A stretch of DNA of 64,000 nucleotides. Origin: Prorocentrum cordatum. Its lineage: Eukaryota; Sar; Dinophyceae; Prorocentrales; Prorocentraceae. Below the pieces are notes generated by a model, which saw only the letters and a list, made by a program, of their open reading frames with translations, did not search any database and was not told the DNA's origin. Positions 1-11,024 of this stretch are shown one piece after another. Within the stretch, counting starts at the first letter, position 1. Each line of letters begins with the position of its first letter. The stretch is from positions 1,035,086-1,099,085 of the forward strand of contig CAUYUJ010015837.1 of assembly GCA_963575745.1 (NCBI GenBank). Direction: 5' to 3'. The translations under genes and the position numbers were made by a program.

Positions 1-215
1 CCCCGCATTTTGGCGCACCCCTCACAAGGTTCGTGGCCCCATAGGGAGCTCCACCGAAGGCCCCAGTGGCAGGCTCCGCATGGCGGCCCCGCCCCATTTT
101 GGCGCACCCCTCACACGGTTCGTGGCCCCATAGGGAGCTCCACCGAAGATGATGCCCACGATTGCGGTATTAACAATTGCTTATGGTTGGGTCTTTCGCC
201 AGGCTAATTGTTTTT
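1..215 (+). repeat. Satellite family A, two 89-base monomers plus shared 3' tail
   Basis: Two head-to-tail monomers lie 89 bases apart (GTTCGTGGCCCC at 29 and 118). Both carry the block CATAGGGAGCTCCACCGAAG. The same monomer recurs at 19727-20051, 27797-28500 and 28600-28690. The tail at 140-210 (ACAATTG, then TCTTTCGCCAGG) matches the tail after the 28.6-kb copy, so monomer plus tail were copied as one piece. Confidence 0.9.
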
Positions 216-1142
216 CTCAGCTGGTTTCTGACGTGTTTTCTGTCCCTCTCTCCCGCTCTCTCTCTCTCTCTCTCTCTCTCTGTAGATTAACTCCCATTCA
301 AGAGATTTGCGTGCTGCTCTTAATGGGTACAGTATACTTTTACACATACTCTTTACTTGAAGGTGAACGGGCCATTCAACACGCAACGTCGACAAAGGCT
401 GATGTGCAGAGGAACGAGGTGGTGGCGAGGGTGATATCGGGTTGTTCCTCAGGGGCCGCTCATCGGCATGCCGTCGGTCGTTGTGGAAACATTTGGGGTT
501 GGGTTTTGTTGGAATGATGCCGAGACCTTCGAGCACACATACACACCAACAAAATGCGTGCTGAGGAGATCTGCCGCAAGGCCACAAAACAATTGTATGT
601 CGTACGTCTCAAGAGATTTGGCAGTTGGCAAATCACCCATCCTGACATAGCCGCCCACACATAACATATACGTATGTTTTCAGCGTTCGGTGCCGGGATG
701 TTGCGAAATTTGGTGCGGATGCTGAACTCACTTGTGGTGCGGGTTCCAGTGGCCCCAGCGCAACTTCAATTTCGAGGAGGTGGTGGCAGCTGCACAGAAC
801 AACCTCTCAGTGTATTTTCACTGGCCGTGACGGTTGGCATGCGCCGATGTGGCACGAATGGGGACTACTGCGTTGGTTGGTGCTGAGCATATTGGAAGAA
901 CAGCAAATAAGCAAGAGCTGCGAGTAGATGTTGTAGCCCCAGGGTTAAGTCTCCTTCTGGTTTCGAGCGGCTTGGTGCGCGGCCACCCGCCAACATTTTT
1001 CAATTGAAGACCAGCCTGGGGGTACTGATGTTGTTCCATTCTTTGTGGGAGCTCACAAATTCATACATAATGGCCTAGTTGATGTGGTTCGGCCCCAGCG
1101 AAAAATCAGATCCGGAGGGGGGCGGCGGCGGGTGCACAACCA
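216..1142. other. No gene recognised; CT microsatellite at 243-283
   Basis: The stretch has mixed composition and no open frame that I can support. A (CT)n run occupies about 243-283. Nothing else was recognised. Confidence 0.5.
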
Positions 1143-2699
1143 ATGCTTCTCCAAGGGCCCGAAGTGCTTGGCGACATGCGAGCCACCAAACGTTGCAAAA
1201 AGCTCACACAGAAATCCATGTTTTGCGGGCCGCCACCACTACCCAATTATTACTCCGTGGGGAATGCCGACATGATGACCGCGTTGAGCCGGGACAGAGG
1301 GTGTTCTGCAAGGCACCCGGATGGCGCGCCTCCGCGCGAGGTGCTGGAGGCCATGGTCGAGGCCCGCGCTCACATAGCGGACACAGTGGTCGAAAACCGG
1401 TTCCTGTGCAAAACGGTGCCGTCCACGCTCTCGACGTACGCATCGCATTTGCGTATGATTGCGTGGGCGTCTGAGCTCTTCGGTGAGCCCCCGCTGGGGT
1501 GCAGTGTGCAGCACATACGTAAGGTCGCGGCCGTGTGCGCGTGTGCTGCCACGCAGCGCGGGTGGCTGAGCGCTTGGGCCATGGCGCACCAGGTGGCAGG
1601 CGTGCCTTGGCAGGGCGACCGCGATGCCATCTTGCGAGGGGTCAATCTGGGCACCGTGAAAGGCAGGACGCCCCGCCAGCCCAGGCAACGCGTGGACAAA
1701 GCGTTGATGAAGGCCTTGTTGCGGCACGCCTTTCCGCAAGGTCGGGTGTGGTGGTGCCTCATAGCTGTGCTGGCGTACAACTTCTTGTTGCGTATGCCGT
1801 CGGAGCTGTTCCGCCAGTATCGGCGGGGTCTGCTACAGGTGGCAGGCAATCGTTTCCTTTACGGTCCCATTCGGCGCAAGCAGCGCCAAGACTTTTGCAC
1901 TGCATTTGCCTTTTGCCTCTGCAATACGGACGAGGCGCTATGTCTGCACACGTGGCTGCCTCTGCTGGACGAGCAGGCCCGGGCGAGTGCCGGTCCGCCG
2001 TTGGGCGGGTTCACCCCAGCGTCGTGGACTCGCGAATTTCTCGAACACTTGGCCGCCATTGACATCCGGCGTGGCGCCGCCAAGGATGTTTTTGCAGCGT
2101 CCGGCGTTGAGGCCATGCTGTCGCGTGGTGGGTGGCGTTCCCTCGCCTCCGCGCGGCCGTATGTGTCGGGCGATGAGGTGGCAGCGGGCCTGCTCGCGCA
2201 GGGCGTCATTGACGACAGCGGCCCGGAGAATTGGTCTTTGCGTGTCCTTGCCACCGCCCTTTACATTGGCATTGGGCGCCAGTGGCAGTCCGCGCGGCGA
2301 GGTGCCGCTGCACCTCGCTCTTGCTTCAGCGCCGTGCGCTATGCAAAAAAGAAAGAGTGGGAGGGGAGCGGGCTAACGCTGATTCGCGAAGGTGAAGCAA
2401 TGTTAGCACTGCTTGCCCCATGCATGTTCTGTCCTCTCCCCCTTTGCTTCTCCTTCCCCTCTTTGTGCCGCTGCAGCAATGTCGGATCAGGGGGGGCCGC
2501 TTGTCCCACCCTCCCACCCTCTTTTTCTGCCTGCCCCTGCTGGGGCGACGGTGGCAGTCCGCGCGGCGAGGTGCCGCTGCACCTCGCTCTTGGGCGCCGG
2601 GGGCAGTCCGCGCGGCGAGGTGCCGCTGCACTTCGCTCTTGCTTCAGTGCCGAGCGCAATGCAAAAAAGAAAGTGTGGGAGGGGAGCGGGCCGGGCTAA
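1143..2699 (+). CDS. Tyrosine recombinase (phage-integrase fold), element-encoded
   Basis: A 518-codon frame. Its first ~345 residues look like a tyrosine recombinase: an N-terminal helical, core-binding-like region (about 90-160), then a catalytic domain. Visible active-site positions are R217 in the box LLRMPSE, a candidate Lys at 246, R309 in IDIRRGAA, W331 in RGGWRS and the nucleophile Y340 in ARPYV. The usual His of H-x-x-R is replaced by Ile306. The start is uncertain: Met1 lies upstream of the left direct repeat, and Met26 (1218) and Met44 (1272) are alternatives. Residues after about 350 run into repeat DNA with a hairpin-bearing unit and are probably not native protein. Expected reaction, known from the family: strand exchange via a 3'-phosphotyrosine. 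The resemblance is to enzymes of DIRS-like or Crypton-like elements. I see no reverse transcriptase beside it. The class is inference. Confidence 0.72.
   Translation: MLLQGPEVLGDMRATKRCKKLTQKSMFCGPPPLPNYYSVGNADMMTALSRDRGCSARHPDGAPPREVLEAMVEARAHIADTVVENRFLCKTVPSTLSTYASHLRMIAWASELFGEPPLGCSVQHIRKVAAVCACAATQRGWLSAWAMAHQVAGVPWQGDRDAILRGVNLGTVKGRTPRQPRQRVDKALMKALLRHAFPQGRVWWCLIAVLAYNFLLRMPSELFRQYRRGLLQVAGNRFLYGPIRRKQRQDFCTAFAFCLCNTDEALCLHTWLPLLDEQARASAGPPLGGFTPASWTREFLEHLAAIDIRRGAAKDVFAASGVEAMLSRGGWRSLASARPYVSGDEVAAGLLAQGVIDDSGPENWSLRVLATALYIGIGRQWQSARRGAAAPRSCFSAVRYAKKKEWEGSGLTLIREGEAMLALLAPCMFCPLPLCFSFPSLCRCSNVGSGGAACPTLPPSFSACPCWGDGGSPRGEVPLHLALGRRGQSARRGAAALRSCFSAERNAKKKVWEGSGPG
1189..1254 (+). 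repeat. Left direct repeat flanking the recombinase
   Basis: Starts AACGTTGCAAAAAGCTCACA and ends ATTATTA. It matches 2698-2763 with about five substitutions over 65 bases. The distance between copies is 1509 bases. The sequences outside the two copies differ, so the edges look discrete. Confidence 0.85.
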
Positions 2700-2700
2700 C
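2283..2700 (+). repeat. Hairpin-bearing repeat units downstream of the recombinase
   Basis: Three copies of a block starting GGCAGTCCGCGCGGC contain the perfect 9-base inverted repeat GCGAGGTGC/GCACCTCGC with loop CGCT (2297-2318 and 2576-2597; the copy at 2615-2636 has one mismatch). The first and third continue into a shared segment with ATGCAAAAAAGAAAG and GGGAGGGGAGCGGG (ending at about 2377 and 2697, an offset of about 318). The right end of the last unit abuts the right direct repeat. Confidence 0.85.
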
Positions 2701-2763
2701 GTTGCAAAAAGCTCACACCGAAGTCCATGTTTTGCGGACCGCCACCACCACCCCATTATTATA
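2698..2763 (+). repeat. Right direct repeat flanking the recombinase
   Basis: Partner of 1189-1254, in the same orientation, about 92% identical by eye. Confidence 0.85.
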
Positions 2764-2775
2764 GGTGAAACAGCC

Positions 2776-2812
2776 TATTCATGTTTTGCGACCCACCACC
2801 ACTACTTCCTTA
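2776..2812 (+). repeat. Partial third copy of the flanking direct repeat
   Basis: CATGTTTTGCG followed by CCACCACCACTAC matches the second half of the 65-base repeat, 13 bases after the right copy ends. Confidence 0.6.
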
Positions 2813-4569
2813 TCCGAGTCTGAGTTTCCAGTGCCCCCACCAGGTTTGGAAACGTATGGGAAACACGAACGTGATTCATTATTGTTTGTCTCGCATGGGT
2901 GCCGTGGAAGTTACCAAACCACATAAAAAAAAACACAGGCCAATTGCCTCATGGACCCGCCAAAAGAATCACCTCCAAATTCGAAGTACCACCTTCTGGC
3001 CTTGATGGCCCTTGAGTACGACCCTGTGAAGCGGTTTTGCGCGGGCGGTACCTCCACTCGCCTCGTGCTCCGAGGTCCAAAAGTGGCGAGCCACAGCTCG
3101 GGTTGCGCGACAGCCGATGGACATGTCGGGGTCTCTGGTGATGGGCCTCGAAGTGCCACCTGCGCCGCAAGTACAAAACGGTACGGCGCCCTTTGTTGTT
3201 TCCACCAGATCTGGCATTATCCAGAATAAGCACATGTTTCCCCCCGTTTGGGATCGAGCAACTGTTTGGACCCAGAATGTGCTTCTCACAATTCTCGGTC
3301 CTCGGTTCTGGGTCGCGCCCGACTTGGGCATTTGTTGCTGCTCTGGGTCGAGATGTCCCAAGTTTGGGCGGATTCCGCAGCTCCTAAGGCTCAATGTGTG
3401 TTCTCCTTGTGGGCCTTCCTTGGGGCCGCCTTTGGGGTATATTGGGGTCCTCTTGGGAGCATCGGGTGCCGTGTTGAAGCGAATTTGGTGGTCTGGGGCC
3501 GTGATGGACACTGGCAAGACTGAAACAGCGAAAATACAACAATTGATATGCTCTTTGTCACTGATTCAGGCCTCATGGGCCCCTTTAGTAAGGAACCTCA
3601 AGGCGGCCGAAGCTGCCCACCCCAAAACGTCCCAAAACGATGAACTGGGGACACCTTGGCGCATGTTGGAGGTATGGGGTTCTCAGCCGCGGTCCCGAGG
3701 CCTCGGGAGGAAGTCGCGCGGCGAGCCTGGAGAGTACCCCAAAGCGCCCGACGACCTCCCGAGAATCCGAGGCCCCCGGCTTCGAAGAGGATTCCATTAT
3801 TTGAGTACCCCTACGTCGAGGACCGTTGGGTGGGGCAGATTCGCCGCCTCGCCGATTCAGTGGAAGCAGTAGGTGAGTAGCCTAGTGTCCCGCGTGTTGC
3901 CAATGCACTTCGCAGTGCACGGTGGAGTACGTGTCTGCACGTTGAGGACCTTACGGGAGTTGATGACTCCCCGCTCTGTGCCAGGGGCACGGTGGCGGAG
4001 TCCAGCAGCGTGGCCCACACGAATTGCTCGTAATCTGATTGAGGGCGGAGGTGTCCAGCCAATTGTTCGGTTCCTTGTTGCGCAGCGTGGTGCCATTTGC
4101 GCAGTATTGTCTGCGCGTAGTGTCGTGGGCGAGGTCTCGCGTGCGAGGTACCTTGGGCTTGTGCGTCGCGCCGTGTGGGTGGTCGCGCTTTCCCCGCTTC
4201 TGCGGGATGAGCCACATGGTTTGAGGGCTTACCTCCACCCACTCGTCCTTCTCCTGGCCTCCGCATCTCTTCTGTCCCGTTCTGGTTGTGCTGCCTCGGA
4301 TGTCTGCGTCTTTGGTGCATCCTTGTTCGCCTTCCCCCGCATTGCGCCGCGTGACCTGTGGGCCTTTCTCCTTCCACTCATCTTCTTCTTCGCCACCACC
4401 TTCTGACGGCTCTTTTCTCGGAGATGGTTCCATCTCGTTGGGCCTGGCCATTTTTCACATATGGTTTTGACCGCCAACCGCGTCTTGCCGTTGAGATCAG
4501 TGTGTGAGCGCATCACAGGATGTGGTGAACTTCGGTTGTTTATGCACATTTCAATGGCGCTATAGGCGC
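2813..4569. other. No gene recognised
   Basis: Open frames occur on both strands (251 codons on + from 3117; 182 codons on - ending at 2969; 188 and 166 codons on - between 3811 and 4451). None shows a domain, motif or convincing protein composition. The 3200-3450 stretch is rich in TTGGGNC-type words and may be old repeat. Confidence 0.4.
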
Positions 4570-5203
4570 ACCTACATACATTCATGCATGCATGCATGCG
4601 TGCACGCATACATACACATACATACCTTCATGCATGAGTGCATACATGCGCACACACATGCAACTCTACATATACATACACACATATACATACATGCATA
4701 CATGCATACATACACATACATACATACATCCATACATCCATACATACATACATACATATACATACGTACATACATACATACATACATACATACATACATA
4801 CACACACATACATACATACATGCATGCATGCATGCATGCATACATACATGCATGCATACATACGTGCGTGCGTGCGTACGTACATACATACATACATACA
4901 TACATACGCATGTGCGTGCATACATATATGTATATATATACATACATACATGCATGCAGCCATACATACATGTATGCATACGTATATACACACATACGCA
5001 CACATATATATATATATGTATATATATACACATGCATACACACATCTACATACAAGCATACACACACGTACACACACATCCATAAATACATGCATACACA
5101 CATGCATGCATGCATACGTGCATGCACTCGCACATACATTCACGCACACACGCATACATGCATACATACTTTCGTGCATACATGCGTGCATACATACACA
5201 CAT
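4570..5203. repeat. TACA/CATG tetranucleotide array
   Basis: About 630 bases of ACAT-type tetranucleotides with interspersed GCATGCAT and TATATA runs. It is open in several frames on both strands because the unit rarely makes stops. Confidence 0.95.
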
Positions 5204-6240
5204 CAGAGTGAGGGGGCCGAACGGTCATTCACTGTCCCTGGGTGCGTGGCTGAAGTGGAATTCCGCAATGCGGATTCGTGCTGTTGTTTGTTGTTGTTTG
5301 TTGTTTGTTGTCGTCGTCCCCCCCGCAACCCGCCCCGCGACCCACCCGCGACCCACCCGCGACCCACCAGCGACCCACCGGCGACCCACCCGCGACCCAC
5401 CCCGCGACCCACCCGCGACCCACCTGCGACCCAAACCACGTTCAAGGCCAGAGTGAGGGGGCCGAACGGACATTCACTGTCCCTGGGTGCGTGGCTGAAG
5501 TGAAATTCCGCAATGCGGATTCGTGTTGTTGTTTGTTGTTGTTTGTTGTTTGTTGTCGTCGTCCCCCCCGCAACCCGCCCCGCGACCCACCCGCGACCCA
5601 CCCGCGACCCGCCCGCGGCCCACCCGCGACCCACCCGCGACCCACCCGCGACCCACCCCGCGACCCACCCCGCGACCCACCCCGCGACCCACCCCGCGAC
5701 CCACCCCGCGACCCGCCCGCGGCCCACCCCGCGACCCACCCGCGACCCACCCGCGACCCACCCGCGACCCACCCGCGGCGACCCACCCGCGACCCACCCG
5801 CGACCCACCCCGCGACCCACCTTCGACCCAAACCACGGTCAAGGTCAGAGTGAGGGGGCCGAACGGCCATTCACTGTCCCTGGGTGCGTGGCTGAAGTGG
5901 GATTCCGCAATGCGGATTCGTTGTTGTTGTTTGTTATTTGTTGTTTGTCGTCGTCCCCCCGCAACCCGCCCCGCGACCCACCCGCGACCCACCCCGCGAC
6001 CCACCCCGCGACCCACCCGCGACCCACCCGCGACCCACCCGCGACCCCGCGACCCACCCCGCGACCCACCCCGCGACCCACCCCGCGACCCACCCCGCGA
6101 CCCACCCCGCGACCCGCCCGCGGCCCACCCCGCGACCCACCCGCGACCCACCCGCGACCCACCCGCGACCCACCCGCGACCCACCAGCGACCCACCCGCG
6201 ACCCACCCGCGACCCACCTTTGACCCAAACCAAGTTCAAG
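5204..6240 (+). repeat. Three higher-order units with a CGCGACCCACC minisatellite
   Basis: Units start with CAGAGTGAGGGGGCCGAACG at 5204, 5449 and 5846. Each has a unique-like head of about 130 bases (TTCACTGTCCCTGGGTGCG, then TTGTTGTTTG) and a variable run of 11-12-base CGCGACCCACC repeats. Each ends AACCA(A/C)GTTCAAGG or close to it. Unit lengths are about 245, 397 and 395 bases and differ in the minisatellite copy number. Confidence 0.95.
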
Positions 6241-6253
6241 GTACAAACCACAA

Positions 6254-7320
6254 TTTTCGGCGCCTGCGGCGGGCTTTTCTTTGCATTCCTTCCAGGTGGA
6301 GAGCCCGCGACCCACCCCGTGACCAACTTGCGACCAACCCGCGACCCAAACCACGTTCATGGTACAAACCATATTTTTCGGCGCCTGCGGCGGGCATCTG
6401 TTGCAGTCGTTTTAAGTGGAGAGCCCGCGGCCCACCCGCGACCACGTTCAGGGTAGAAACTTTTTTTGTTCGGCGCCTGCGGCGGGCATCTTTTGCATTC
6501 GTTCCCGGTGGAGAACCCGCGGCCCACCCGCGACCCAAACCATGTTCAGTGTACAAACCAATGTTTGGGGCGCCTGCGGCGGGCTGCTTTTGCATTCCTT
6601 CCAGGTTGAGGTGGAGAGCCCGCGACCCACCCGCGACCCAAACCACGCTCACTGAACAAACCAATGCCGCACAAGCGCGGCGGCGGATTTTTGCATGCCG
6701 TCTGAGCCCGCAAGGACCTCTTCAAGCCTCGCGCATCCACACCAGCCCGTCCAGCAACTTTGCCCTGGCGAGTTGCCTTGATCAGAGAAGTCGGGGAGCA
6801 TAAAGTGGAAAAAAAGGATTGCGTTCTCTTTATCTTGGGAAAGGAGGGGGAGGCAGGAGGAGTAAACAGGGGACGAGGAGGACGCGGAAGAAGAGAGGAT
6901 GTAAGGAAAATGTGGAGGAAGAGGAGGAGGAGCAGGAGGACGAGAAGGGGGAGGAGGGGGAGGAGGGGGAGCAGGAGGACGAGGAGGGGGAGGAGGGGAA
7001 GTAGGGGGAGAAGGGGGCGGAGAATGGATGATGGACGACAATGGGAGGACGATGATGCAGGCCGATGAGGAGGAGGACGACAATGGGAGGACGATGATGA
7101 AAGGACGAGGGGGGGAGGGAGGACGAGGAAGAAGAGGAGGAGGACGAGGTGGAGGAGGAGGATGACGATGACGATGAGGACGAGGACGAGGACGAGGAGG
7201 AGGAGGAGGAGGAGGCGGAGGAGGAGAGCGCCATCGACAGGGAAGGCGGGGGCCACGAGGTCCGCCGGCTCGACGACGCCCGCGTCGCCCGCGCCCGTCC
7301 CCTCACTCTTATCCGCAATT
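6254..7320 (+). repeat. 1.07-kb tandem duplication, copy 1
   Basis: Contains about four monomers of 92-121 bases, each with GGCGCCTGCGGCGGGC (6259, 6380, 6472, 6569) and remnants of GCGACCCACC. A short unique piece (6655-6835) follows, then a GGA/GAC purine tract (6841-7230). It ends CTCACTCTTATCCGCAATT at 7320. Copy 2 is offset by 1080-1092 bases. Confidence 0.95.
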
Positions 7321-7345
7321 ACGGGGTGCTACGCACAAGCCACCA

Positions 7346-8400
7346 TTTTCGGCGCCTGCGGCGGGCTTTTCTTTGCATTCCTTCCAGGTGGAGAGCCCGC
7401 GACCCACCCCGTGACCAACTTGCGACCAAACCGCGACCCAAACCATGTTCAGGGTACAAACCACATTTTTCGGCGCCTGCGGCGGGCATCTGTTGCAGTC
7501 GTTTCAAGTGGAGAGCCCGCGGCCCACCCGCGACCACGTTCAGGGTAGAAACTCTTTTTTCCGGCGCCTGCGGCGGGCATCTTTTGAATTCGTTCCCGGT
7601 GGAGAACCCGCGGCCCACCCGCGACCCAAACCATGTTCAGTGTACAAACCAATGTTTGGGGCGCCTGCGGCGGGCTGCTTTTGCATTCCTTCCAGGTTGA
7701 GGTGGAGAGCCCGCGACCCACCCGCGACCCAAACCACGCTCACTGAACAAGTCAATGCCGCACAAGCGCGGCGGCGGATTTTTGCATGCCGTCTGAGCCC
7801 GCAAGGACACCTTCAAGCCCCACGCATCCACACCAGCCCGTCCAGCAACTTTGCCCTGGCGAGCTGCCTTGATCAGAGAAGTCGGGGAGCATAAAGTGGA
7901 AAAAAGGATTGCGTTCTCTTTATCTTGGGAAAGGAGGGGGAGACAGGAGGAGTAAACAGGGGACGAGGAGGACGCGGAAGAAGAGAGGATGTAAGGAAAA
8001 TGTGGAGGAAGAGGGGGAGGAGCAGGAGGACGAGAAGGGGGAGGAGGGGGAGGAGGGGGAGCAGGAGGACGAGGAGGGGGAGGAGGGGAAGTAGGGGGAG
8101 AAGGGGGCGGAGGATGATGATGGACGACAATGGGAGGACGATGATGGAGGCCGATGAGGAGGAGGACGACAATGGGAGGACAATGATGAAAGGACGAGGG
8201 GGGGAGGGAGGACGAGGAAGAAGAGGAGGAGGACGAGGTGGAGGAGGAGGATGACGATGACGATGAGGACGAGGACGAGGAGGAGGAGGAGGAGGAGGAG
8301 AAGGAGAGCGCCATCGACAGGGAAGGCGGGGGCCACGAGGTCCGCCGGCTCGACGACGCCCGCGTCGCCCGCGCCCGTCCCCTCACTCTTATCCGCAATT
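7346..8400 (+). repeat. 1.07-kb tandem duplication, copy 2
   Basis: Near-identical to 6254-7320, with scattered substitutions and about 12 bases of net deletion, mostly in the purine tract. Both copies end at CCGCAATT(A/G)CGGGGTGCTACG. Copy 2 then runs into tetranucleotide repeats. Confidence 0.95.
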
Positions 8401-9285
8401 GCGGGGTGCTACGTACATCCATACGTCCATCAGTCCAGCTATGCAGCCAGGCATCCATCCATCCACACGTGCATACCTTCACACCTGCATACATACATAC
8501 CCACATACGTTCATGCGTACATACATGCATACATACTTTCGCACGTCCATGCGTACATGCATACACCTACCTCCATACGTCAATCCATCCAGCCATCCGT
8601 CCAGGCATACATCTATCCACATTCGCATACCTACACACCTGCATACACGCATGCATGCATAGGTGCATCCATACATACATCTATATATGCATACAGGTGT
8701 ACACACGTACGTACGTACACGCATGCATTCGCACATACCTACATACACGCACTCGTACATGTTGCGCACATGCATACCTGTCCACATACACACATACATA
8801 CATGTAGATGTATACGCACGCATGCATCCATACACCCATACACCCCAACACACATCTATACGCACGTAACCATACATACATACATGCAGTCATACACAAC
8901 CATACATACACAAACACGCATACCTACCTATATGCATACGTACACACACGTACACACATACATACATACATACACGCATGCTTACATTTACATGCACACG
9001 TACGTACATTCACAGCGATACACATACATATATACACACGTACATATCTATATACAAACATACAAACACACTTGCAAGCAAACTAACATACACAAACATC
9101 TCATGTATATGTGCAGATCTGCATATGTGCATTCATACGTACGTGCATTCACCCATATACATTCATACCTACATGCACATATGCAGACATACATGCATAC
9201 ACACATACATACTTACACATACATACATACATACATACATACATACATACATACATGCGTACATTCATACATACTTGTAGGTGCA
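8401..9285. repeat. Second TACA/CATC tetranucleotide array
   Basis: About 885 bases of CATA/CATC/CACA tetranucleotides, more diverged than the array at 4570. The two arrays bracket the minisatellite and duplicated block (5204-8400). Confidence 0.95.
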
Positions 9286-9289
9286 CGAC

Positions 9290-9855
9290 TGCATTGGCGC
9301 TTCGTGTCTTGCAGTTCGGTCCTTCGAGTTTCGCTAATGTTTGGCTGCCGCGCCCTCTTAGTTGGCCTTCGTACAATCGCCATCTGAAAAGGGCGCGGGA
9401 CCTTGGGGTAAGGCCAGTTCGGGGGTCGTTGTTAAGACAGGCGAGTTGTTGACGACGATCGTGGGTGGGGAACTTTCGGGAACCTTGTTTGAAGTTTCTG
9501 AAGGCCTCCTGAGCGTTTCTGGGAGACTCGGGCGCTCGCTGGGTTGTAGGTCTGAGGTCTCTTGGGTGCTTGTTTGGGTCTCCTGGGGGGCTTTTCGGGG
9601 TCCTCGTGGAAACAGTTTTGAGGCCCTCGGGAGCCCCTTGGAGGCCGCTTCGAATGCTCCTGGGGCCTTCTCTGGGCTTCGTTTGGGGTTTCGTGGTGCC
9701 TCTCTGGGGCGTTTGGGCACCTGCTGGCGGTCTCGGGGGGCCTTGAGGCGCGGAGGGCTCGCCCTTGTTGGCGGTCTCGGGGGCATGTTGGGCCGTCGTG
9801 GGGGCCGCGTCGCGGGTGCATCTTCGGCCGTCTTGGGGCCTTTCGGGGCCGTCGG
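9290..9855 (+). repeat. Degenerate CTTGGGG/CTCGGGGG-rich interspersed repeat (family G)
   Basis: G/T-biased DNA with many short words such as CTCGGGAG, CTCGGGGG and TCTTGGG at irregular spacing. Similar composition occurs at 14052, 48410 (opposite strand), 57281 and, with GGAGGCCCC words, 40495. No single unit length is visible. Confidence 0.5.
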
Positions 9856-9882
9856 CCTTAAGATTCCAAGGTCGATCTATAG
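9856..9882 (+). repeat. Left arm of a 4.2-kb inverted repeat
   Basis: Twenty-seven bases beginning CCTTAAGATTCCAAGG are the reverse complement of 14025-14051 with two mismatches. Outside both arms lies CTTGGGG-type DNA. The decayed minus-strand coding region lies between them. Confidence 0.7.
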
Positions 9883-10020
9883 TGCGGCGTCGAACTAGAG
9901 CGCGTGAGACATAGTTTGCCGCGGGTCGTACTACTGTTGGGCGCGCGGAAAATAGTTCGACCCGCTGCTTTCGCACAGAAATGGTTTGGGCGCCCGTGCC
10001 GCGCGCCCCAGCTGGGAGGG

Positions 10021-10071
10021 GCCCATCTCTCTCTCTCTCTCTCTCTCTCTCCCTTTCCCTCTCTCTCTATG

Positions 10072-10111
<40 letters not shown>
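10021..10111. repeat. (TC)n-(TA)n compound microsatellite
   Basis: A TCTC run from about 10025 passes directly into TATA runs to about 10111. Confidence 0.95.
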
Positions 10112-10158
10112 TCAGCCGACAGCAATGAATGATAATGATGGGTGCGGAAACGTTCCTT

Positions 10159-10993
10159 TCAGCGCATGCGCACAATCGGTTGGCCGCGGAATTTGGCGAC
10201 GCATGCCAACGACAACGCCGTCATGGATCTTTGTTGGCCCCTCCTTCGGCCAAACGCAGCTACAGATCCACCGAACTCCTCGCCCCTATAGTTCCAACGT
10301 TTCGCTGGCTCACCGCATTCCATGCAGAGCCCCAGCAACATGTTCATGTTAGGCTTGTTTCTGCAATTCGCAGGGAGCGCGTCTTCCAACGCGGACGTCT
10401 GCATGGCAAACTTGAATGAATGCTCGCGAAGAATATCCGTTGTGAACGGGTGATTGTCAGATAGCGCTTCGCAACACCGACTCAAGCTTGTCATCCCAGC
10501 GTGAATGGGTGATTATACAGCTGCCCGCTGGTCGGCGCCATCCCGTCTATCAAAAGGAATCCGCAATCTCCATCACCCATGGAACCATGTGCCTGAGCAC
10601 CCCCGCGCAGCACAACATCATAGCCGTCTTCGCACGCTTCCCTGTCGCGACGCCCCGCGGCAGTCTCGGTGAGCGGCTGGTCTTCTCACCTGGCGGCTGC
10701 CTGACGTAGAACGCCATCAAATCAAGATGCAGGGTCAGCACGCGGGCTTTTCTGGGTAGCTCCAGCAACCTTTCTGTGAGTTACGAGGTACCAGACCAAA
10801 CCCCTATGAAGTCAGCCGCCGGTCCAAGGTCAACAACGTGCAGCCAGTCTAGGTTCAGCAACTTTTCGTTCGCATGCGGCACTTGGAAGAGAGGGCGCAC
10901 ATGGTCGCTTGAAGCCATGATCCGCCCAATGATTTCTGACCGTGTGCGTCGGTGCGTTCTCCGCGGCGCGTCTCTGACAGTCTGCGATGCCAC
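10159..10993 (-). pseudogene. Decayed coding relic with DWLHVVDLG and YRGEEFGG motifs
   Basis: Read on the minus strand, three protein-like stretches follow each other in different frames. The piece ending at 10781 contains NLDWLHVVDLGPAADF. The piece at 10768-10550 contains LTLHLDLMAFY and HMVPWVMEIA. The piece at 10494-10159 contains ECGEPAKRWNYRGEEFGGSV and ends RGQPIVRMR. From memory this order of motifs resembles a multi-copy hypothetical protein family of dinoflagellates. I cannot verify that here and know no function for it. The frame changes and stops between pieces argue for a pseudogene, though introns could explain some of them. It shares strand with the relics at 11390-13748. Confidence 0.4.
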
Positions 10994-11024
10994 CTTAAGG
11001 GGCCCCCTGGAAACACGGGGGAGG

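Noticed and set aside
3117-3872. 251-codon plus-strand frame as a gene
   Set aside because: The opposite strand is also open over much of it, no motif is visible, and composition follows TTGGGNC-like words.
5523-6803. 426-codon Arg/Asp/Pro-rich frame
   Set aside because: Translation of CGCGACCCACC minisatellite and linked repeats; no non-repeat domain.
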